A DNA stretch of 10,060 nt from Candidatus Glassbacteria bacterium RIFCSPLOWO2_12_FULL_58_11 (lineage in GTDB: Bacteria; Gemmatimonadota; Glassbacteria; GWA2-58-10): assembly GCA_001780825.1 (NCBI GenBank), contig MFIX01000027.1, positions 1 through 10,060 on the forward strand, read 5' to 3'. Positions 7,133-10,060 of this stretch are shown one piece after another (the stretch's first letter is position 1; each line of letters begins with the position of its first letter). A program made the translations under genes and the position numbers. The notes beneath the pieces are model-generated. The model was not told where the DNA came from, made no database searches, and saw only the letters and a list, made by a program, of their open reading frames with translations.

Positions 7133-7161
7133 GGAACCTGGAGCCTGGAATTCCCGACCTA
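7133..7161 (+). promoter_or_regulatory. ECF-type promoter of the sigma factor operon
   Basis: GGAACC (7133-7138), a 16-base spacer and CGACCTA (7155-7161) closely follow the general ECF promoter pattern (GGAAC at -35, about 16 bases, CGTC-like at -10). An expected transcript start near 7167 leaves a short leader with GGAGG at 7183-7187. A sigma gene directly downstream of such a site is usually autoregulated. Confidence 0.6.
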
Positions 7162-7192
7162 GATAACGAATCCGAAACTTCCGGAGGCGTTC

Positions 7193-7747
7193 CTGGATAA
7201 GAATGAAATATATTGCGAGCTTCTGGTCCTGCGCAGCAGTCGCGGTGACAGCCGGGCTTTCCGCGAGCTGGTGGCCCTCTGGGAAAGGCGGCTGTTCTAT
7301 TACCTGAGGCGTCTGGCTGATGATGAACAGGAGGCCTGGGATATCCTGCAGCAGACCTGGCTCAAGGTGATCAAGGGTATCCCTTCAATCCGGGAACCGA
7401 AACTGTTCAAGGCCTGGCTCTACAGTATCGCGCGGCGCACAGCCGCCGACAGAATCCGGGAGCTGATTACAGAAAATAACCACCGGCGGGAAGAACCGGG
7501 CCTGGAGGAGCTGGCGGATCAAAACAACGGGCCGGAGGATTTTGAAAACGCGAGCCTGGTGCATTACGGGCTGGGGAAGCTGCCGCTGGAACAGCGGGAA
7601 ATCCTGACCCTGTTTTTCCTGGAGGAATTCTCGCTCTCGGAGATAGCGGGAATTTTGAGGTTGCCGGAGGGTACGGTCAAATCCAGGCTGCACCGGGCCA
7701 GAGCGGCCCTGCGCACCGTGCTTGAGCGGGAAGGAGGCGCGCGATGA
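7193..7747 (+). CDS. ECF-type RNA polymerase sigma-70 family factor
   Basis: This cytoplasmic sigma factor directs RNA polymerase to a specific promoter set. From a CTG codon at 7193 it has 184 residues. Region 2 spans about 20-91, with GDSRAFRELV at 18-27, DDEQEAWDILQQTWLKV at 43-59 and FKAWLYSIARR at 72-82. Region 4 spans about 129-178, with the helix-turn-helix LSEIAGILRLPEGTVKSRLH at 148-167. There is no region 3 or 1.1, which is the ECF plan. A GTG at 7271 would remove the start of region 2, yet the frame upstream is open from 7163 and reads as a normal ECF N-terminus. No ATG, GTG or TTG is in frame there, and GGAGG sits five bases before CTG 7193, so a CTG start is proposed. The stop overlaps the next start (ATGA at 7744-7747), a sign of coupled translation. 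The target regulon is unknown apart from its likely own promoter. Confidence 0.93.
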   Translation: MDKNEIYCELLVLRSSRGDSRAFRELVALWERRLFYYLRRLADDEQEAWDILQQTWLKVIKGIPSIREPKLFKAWLYSIARRTAADRIRELITENNHRREEPGLEELADQNNGPEDFENASLVHYGLGKLPLEQREILTLFFLEEFSLSEIAGILRLPEGTVKSRLHRARAALRTVLEREGGAR

Positions 7748-8334
7748 GCGCAGATTACGGCAAATTCCGCGATAACCTGATTTCACTGGAGCAGTTCAAT
7801 CCCGAGATTCATCAACATTACCTGGAGGAGATGGAGAAAATGTTCACTCAGGAAATTACCGGCGTACGGAAGTTCGGCTGGTGGGCCAGGGATCTGTTCC
7901 TTTTTCTGGTCGGGCTGGTTTTAATGTCCAGCGCCATATTTGACCAGCCGATCTCACTCCCGATTGCGGGCCGCTGGCTCTGGGGGCTTTCCGGAGCTTT
8001 TACTCTTGGAATCGCCCTGCTGGGAATGCGGTTAGCCTGGAAAAAGAAAATTGACCTGCGGAATGACTCGAAGTTTATCGCCCTGGTGGGTTCCTCCGGA
8101 ATGACCGTGGTCGCCTTTTCGATCATGTTCGCCGCTTTCATTATGCGCGATTTGCAGAACATGACCACTATGGTCCCCATAGCGCTGCTGGCGATAATCA
8201 TCGGAATTCTGATCGGCCTGGATAACCGTGTGCAACAGGGTGAACTAAATACCCGTGAGAAACTGTTGGAGATCGAGTACCGCCTGGCCGCGCTCGATGA
8301 GCGGCTGCAGTCCGGCAAAGGCGGAAAAAATTGA
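7744..8334 (+). CDS. Four-helix membrane protein, candidate regulator of the ECF sigma factor
   Basis: The 196-residue protein has a cytoplasm-like N-terminal segment (1-48, with charged helices around IHQHYLEEMEKMF) and four predicted membrane helices at about 50-66, 76-98, 111-134 and 142-159. A charged C-terminal helix that could form a coiled coil follows (about 162-190, REKLLEIEYRLAALDERLQ). Its ATG overlaps the sigma stop by four bases, with GGAGG just upstream inside the sigma gene. Overlap with an ECF sigma gene is the common position of anti-sigma factors, but the zinc-binding H-x3-C-x2-C motif of the ZAS class is absent, so an anti-sigma role is inferred from position only. The family is not recognised with certainty; it could also be a target gene of the sigma factor. 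Confidence 0.88.
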   Translation: MSADYGKFRDNLISLEQFNPEIHQHYLEEMEKMFTQEITGVRKFGWWARDLFLFLVGLVLMSSAIFDQPISLPIAGRWLWGLSGAFTLGIALLGMRLAWKKKIDLRNDSKFIALVGSSGMTVVAFSIMFAAFIMRDLQNMTTMVPIALLAIIIGILIGLDNRVQQGELNTREKLLEIEYRLAALDERLQSGKGGKN

Positions 8335-8409
8335 AATGAATTCCGGTTGGCTAATCCCGCGGTAAGCGATCAGCAATTAAATAAGGGAATTGATAATCTT
8401 TTCATCTAT

Positions 8410-8427
8410 CTCCTTCGGATCAAGGAG
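8410..8427 (+). promoter_or_regulatory. Hairpin that can hide the ribosome binding site of the next gene
   Basis: CTCCTT (8410-8415) and AAGGAG (8422-8427) are exact inverted repeats around a six-base loop. The right arm is the Shine-Dalgarno AAGGAGG placed eight bases before the ATG at 8436. In the mRNA the hairpin would occlude the ribosome site, so translation may depend on melting or on a bound factor. A six-bp stem is modest and the effect is inferred. Confidence 0.4.
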
Positions 8428-8435
8428 GCGCTTAA

Positions 8436-8969
8436 ATGAACAATAATCAGTATTCGCTTTGGAGCTTGATTGTAAAGACCGCAGTGGTACACAGCATTAC
8501 CTATTTCCTGATGGGAATTCTGGCCTTACAATTCCTGGATTATGAGAAGCTCATGGCCAGTCCCTACATGGTGTGCTGGTTTCGGCAGTTTGATGATCCT
8601 TTACTTAGGGTGGGTCCGCTGTTTCAGCCTCTGCGCGGCTTGGTCTTTGCTCTGGCGTTTTATCCCCTGCGGGAAATCCTGTTTGGCAGAAAGAACGGCT
8701 GGCTGGTGATGTGGTGGGTCCTGGTGGCCCTGGGGATCCTGTCAACTTTCGGGCCGCCCCCGGGATCGATTGAAGGAATGGTTTATACGCTGATTCCCAT
8801 ATCGGATCAACTGCGTGGTTATTTGGAAGTGGTCCCTCAGGCGCTGTTGCTTTCTGTAATCCTGTATTACTGGGTGAATCGCCCAGAACAGAGATGGCTT
8901 GGCTGGTTGCTGGGGGTTGTTTTCGCTATCGTGATGATCTTGCCTATACTCGGATTAATGCAAGGCTGA
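8436..8969 (+). CDS. Five-helix membrane protein of unknown function
   Basis: The 177-residue protein starts at an ATG with a strong AAGGAGG. Hydrophobic segments at about 12-33, 61-81, 89-106, 132-147 and 154-173 suggest five membrane helices and very little soluble part. A short loop before 115 holds STFGPPPGSIEGMVYT (103-118), rich in Gly and Pro and followed by QLRGYLEVVPQALLLSV; it looks like a conserved signature, but the family cannot be named from memory. Trp and Tyr cluster at helix ends. There is no signal for enzyme, transporter or receptor function. It lies 101 bases after the sigma factor pair on the same strand. A weak GATAAT at 8392-8397 could be a -10 box without a clear -35, so it may be transcribed either with the sigma operon or alone. 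It converges on the esterase gene. Confidence 0.85.
   Translation: MNNNQYSLWSLIVKTAVVHSITYFLMGILALQFLDYEKLMASPYMVCWFRQFDDPLLRVGPLFQPLRGLVFALAFYPLREILFGRKNGWLVMWWVLVALGILSTFGPPPGSIEGMVYTLIPISDQLRGYLEVVPQALLLSVILYYWVNRPEQRWLGWLLGVVFAIVMILPILGLMQG
8438..8458 (+). repeat. Direct repeat, copy 1, over the start of the five-helix protein gene
   Basis: Twenty-one bases beginning GAACAATAATCAG match 8980-9000 at 19 positions; the two mismatches are adjacent (TA against AT). This copy encodes the first residues of the protein (NNNQYSL). Confidence 0.55.
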
Positions 8970-8979
8970 CATTTCAACC

Positions 8980-9000
8980 GAACAATAATCAGATTTCGCT
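8980..9000 (+). repeat. Direct repeat, copy 2, after the five-helix protein gene
   Basis: This second copy lies 10 bases after the stop of the gene at 8436-8969 and would read NNNQISLAS, like the N-terminus of that protein, but is preceded by CCG rather than ATG. It may be the remnant of a duplicated gene start. Confidence 0.55.
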
Positions 9001-9045
9001 AGCGTCCTATCTGCGGCAGTGGCTGCAAAGCGACCCCCTCGGCTT

Positions 9046-10060
9046 CTATTTACCTTCACTCAAAGTCTTTTTCAGCCACTCTATGCAGACCAGGTCCCGC
9101 TCCGCCGTAAAACTTCCCGGATGAGTCGTATTGGGGAAGACAAAAATCTCTTTCGGCTCCTTGGCATTATTATAAGCTGTATAGACCGTAGTCGGCGGGC
9201 AGGACTCATCCAGCAGGCTCACCGTAAACATGCAGGGCGCCCGTACAAAGCGCGCCGCCAGGGCGGCATCATAGTAGCGCGAGGTCCGCACCACCCGTTC
9301 ATCACTCCCGCTGTCACGGTCGAGCATATGCGGCCAGCCGGTGGGCCTGCCGTAGAACACTCCGGTCTGGTCGCACATGGCGGGCACCTCGAAAGCCGCG
9401 GCTTTGAGCCTTTTTTCAAGCGAGGCCACCAGCAGGCTCAAGCCCCCGCCCTGGCTGCTGCCGGCCACAGCCAGACGGCTGGTGTCCACATCCGGCCGGG
9501 TGCGGAGATAATCGAAGGCGCGGATCGCCCCCAGCACCACCCGGCGGTAGTAATAACGGTAAGGGTCATCCTCGCCCAGCGAGGAAAACCCGCCGGGGAT
9601 ACGGTCCAGCAGGCTCTGGTAAAAGACACTGTCCCGGTCCAGCTCGATCCCGTGGATATTGATTGCGAATACCAGCAGGCCGTTTTCGGCGTAATCCGGA
9701 TGCGTGCCGGTCATGAACTCATAAACCCTTCCCGGAGCGCCGGGGATGTACACGACCGCCGGGAAAGGCCCCTGGCCGGCCGGCACGCTCAGCCAGCCAT
9801 AGAACCGCGAACCCTCTATGTTGGCCAGGCTCACCCGAAAGCGCTTGCCTCCCGGAACTTTGTCCTCGGTAATCTGCTCCTCTTGCGCATCCATCGGCAC
9901 TCTCAGCAGCTCGGCGATCCCCTGGGCCCAGAAGCGGAAATAATCCGGGGCGGGGGTATTAGTCGAGCGGATCGCCTCCGGATCGATACCGACCGCGGTG
10001 GCTTTCCTGGCGGTCTGTTCTCCCACTTTCAGCTCCAGATCGAGCCGCATGATACAGGGC
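9046..10060 (-). CDS. Acetylxylan-esterase (AXE1/CE7-like) alpha/beta hydrolase, 5' end outside the window
   Basis: The frame runs from beyond the right edge to a TAG at 9048-9046. An ATG at 10050 would give 334 residues, but the frame stays open to the edge, and related esterases carry a beta-sandwich domain before this point, so the start is probably outside. Numbered from that ATG: ATAVGIDPEAIRSTNTPAPD (17-36) and FW (40-41) match the usual entry into the AXE1 domain. The nucleophile elbow is GSSQGG with Ser199, the acid is Asp281 in LLDESCPP and the base is His310 in TTHPGS. AYNNAKEPKEIFVFPNTTH is typical of acetylxylan esterase and cephalosporin-C deacetylase. The CE7 signatures RGQ and HE are not kept (NIHG at 131-134 and H310-P), so it is CE7-like rather than a strict CE7 member. 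The likely role is removal of acetyl or similar groups from carbohydrates. Confidence 0.9.
   Translation of the reverse strand, partial: PCIMRLDLELKVGEQTARKATAVGIDPEAIRSTNTPAPDYFRFWAQGIAELLRVPMDAQEEQITEDKVPGGKRFRVSLANIEGSRFYGWLSVPAGQGPFPAVVYIPGAPGRVYEFMTGTHPDYAENGLLVFAINIHGIELDRDSVFYQSLLDRIPGGFSSLGEDDPYRYYYRRVVLGAIRAFDYLRTRPDVDTSRLAVAGSSQGGGLSLLVASLEKRLKAAAFEVPAMCDQTGVFYGRPTGWPHMLDRDSGSDERVVRTSRYYDAALAARFVRAPCMFTVSLLDESCPPTTVYTAYNNAKEPKEIFVFPNTTHPGSFTAERDLVCIEWLKKTLSEGK

Noticed and set aside
7203..7205. ATG as the sigma factor start
   Set aside because: It is in another frame from the sigma reading frame and yields a short peptide without sigma features.

Overview
The window looks like chromosomal DNA of a Gram-negative, GC-rich bacterium that uses Shine-Dalgarno sites (GGAGG, GAGGGG and AGAGGT precede starts). 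The Gram-negative reading rests on a lipobox lipoprotein and on secreted or periplasm-type esterases. No gene pins the phylum. The mix of acetylxylan-esterase-like hydrolases, an ECF sigma factor and standard housekeeping genes would suit an uncultured polymer-degrading lineage of the FCB/PVC kind, but that is a guess from gene content.

Layout, left to right. (1) Positions 1-2794, plus strand: the 3' end of an unrecognised beta-rich protein, then, 24 bases later, a secreted double-domain alpha/beta hydrolase. Its first half keeps a Ser-Asp-His triad and its second half has lost it. (2) 2830-3996, plus: rmuC, a membrane-anchored coiled-coil protein with a PD-(D/E)XK-like domain. (3) 4041-6441, minus: asnS (asparaginyl-tRNA synthetase), then a SpoU/TrmH-type RNA 2'-O-methyltransferase ending in a hairpin terminator. 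Three sites here carry palindromes with the head GTAGGGG, which look like a REP family; one is an inverted pair. (4) 6411-6907, minus: a small lipoprotein with its own terminator. (5) 7133-8334, plus: an ECF sigma factor that probably starts at a CTG codon. A good ECF-type promoter (GGAACC, 16-base spacer, CGACCTA) stands just upstream, so autoregulation is likely. Its stop overlaps the start of a four-helix membrane protein that may be its regulator. (6) 8436-8969, plus: a five-helix membrane protein whose Shine-Dalgarno can fold into a hairpin. (7) 9046-10060, minus: an acetylxylan-esterase-like hydrolase whose start lies beyond the window.

How the genes fit together: the asnS and methyltransferase pair is translation-related housekeeping. 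The two esterase-like genes at the edges suggest breakdown of acylated polysaccharides or similar esters. The sigma factor and its overlapping membrane protein form the clearest regulatory module. A divergent GGAACC box facing the lipoprotein gene hints that the lipoprotein could belong to the same regulon. No tRNA, rRNA, CRISPR array, transposase or phage gene was seen.
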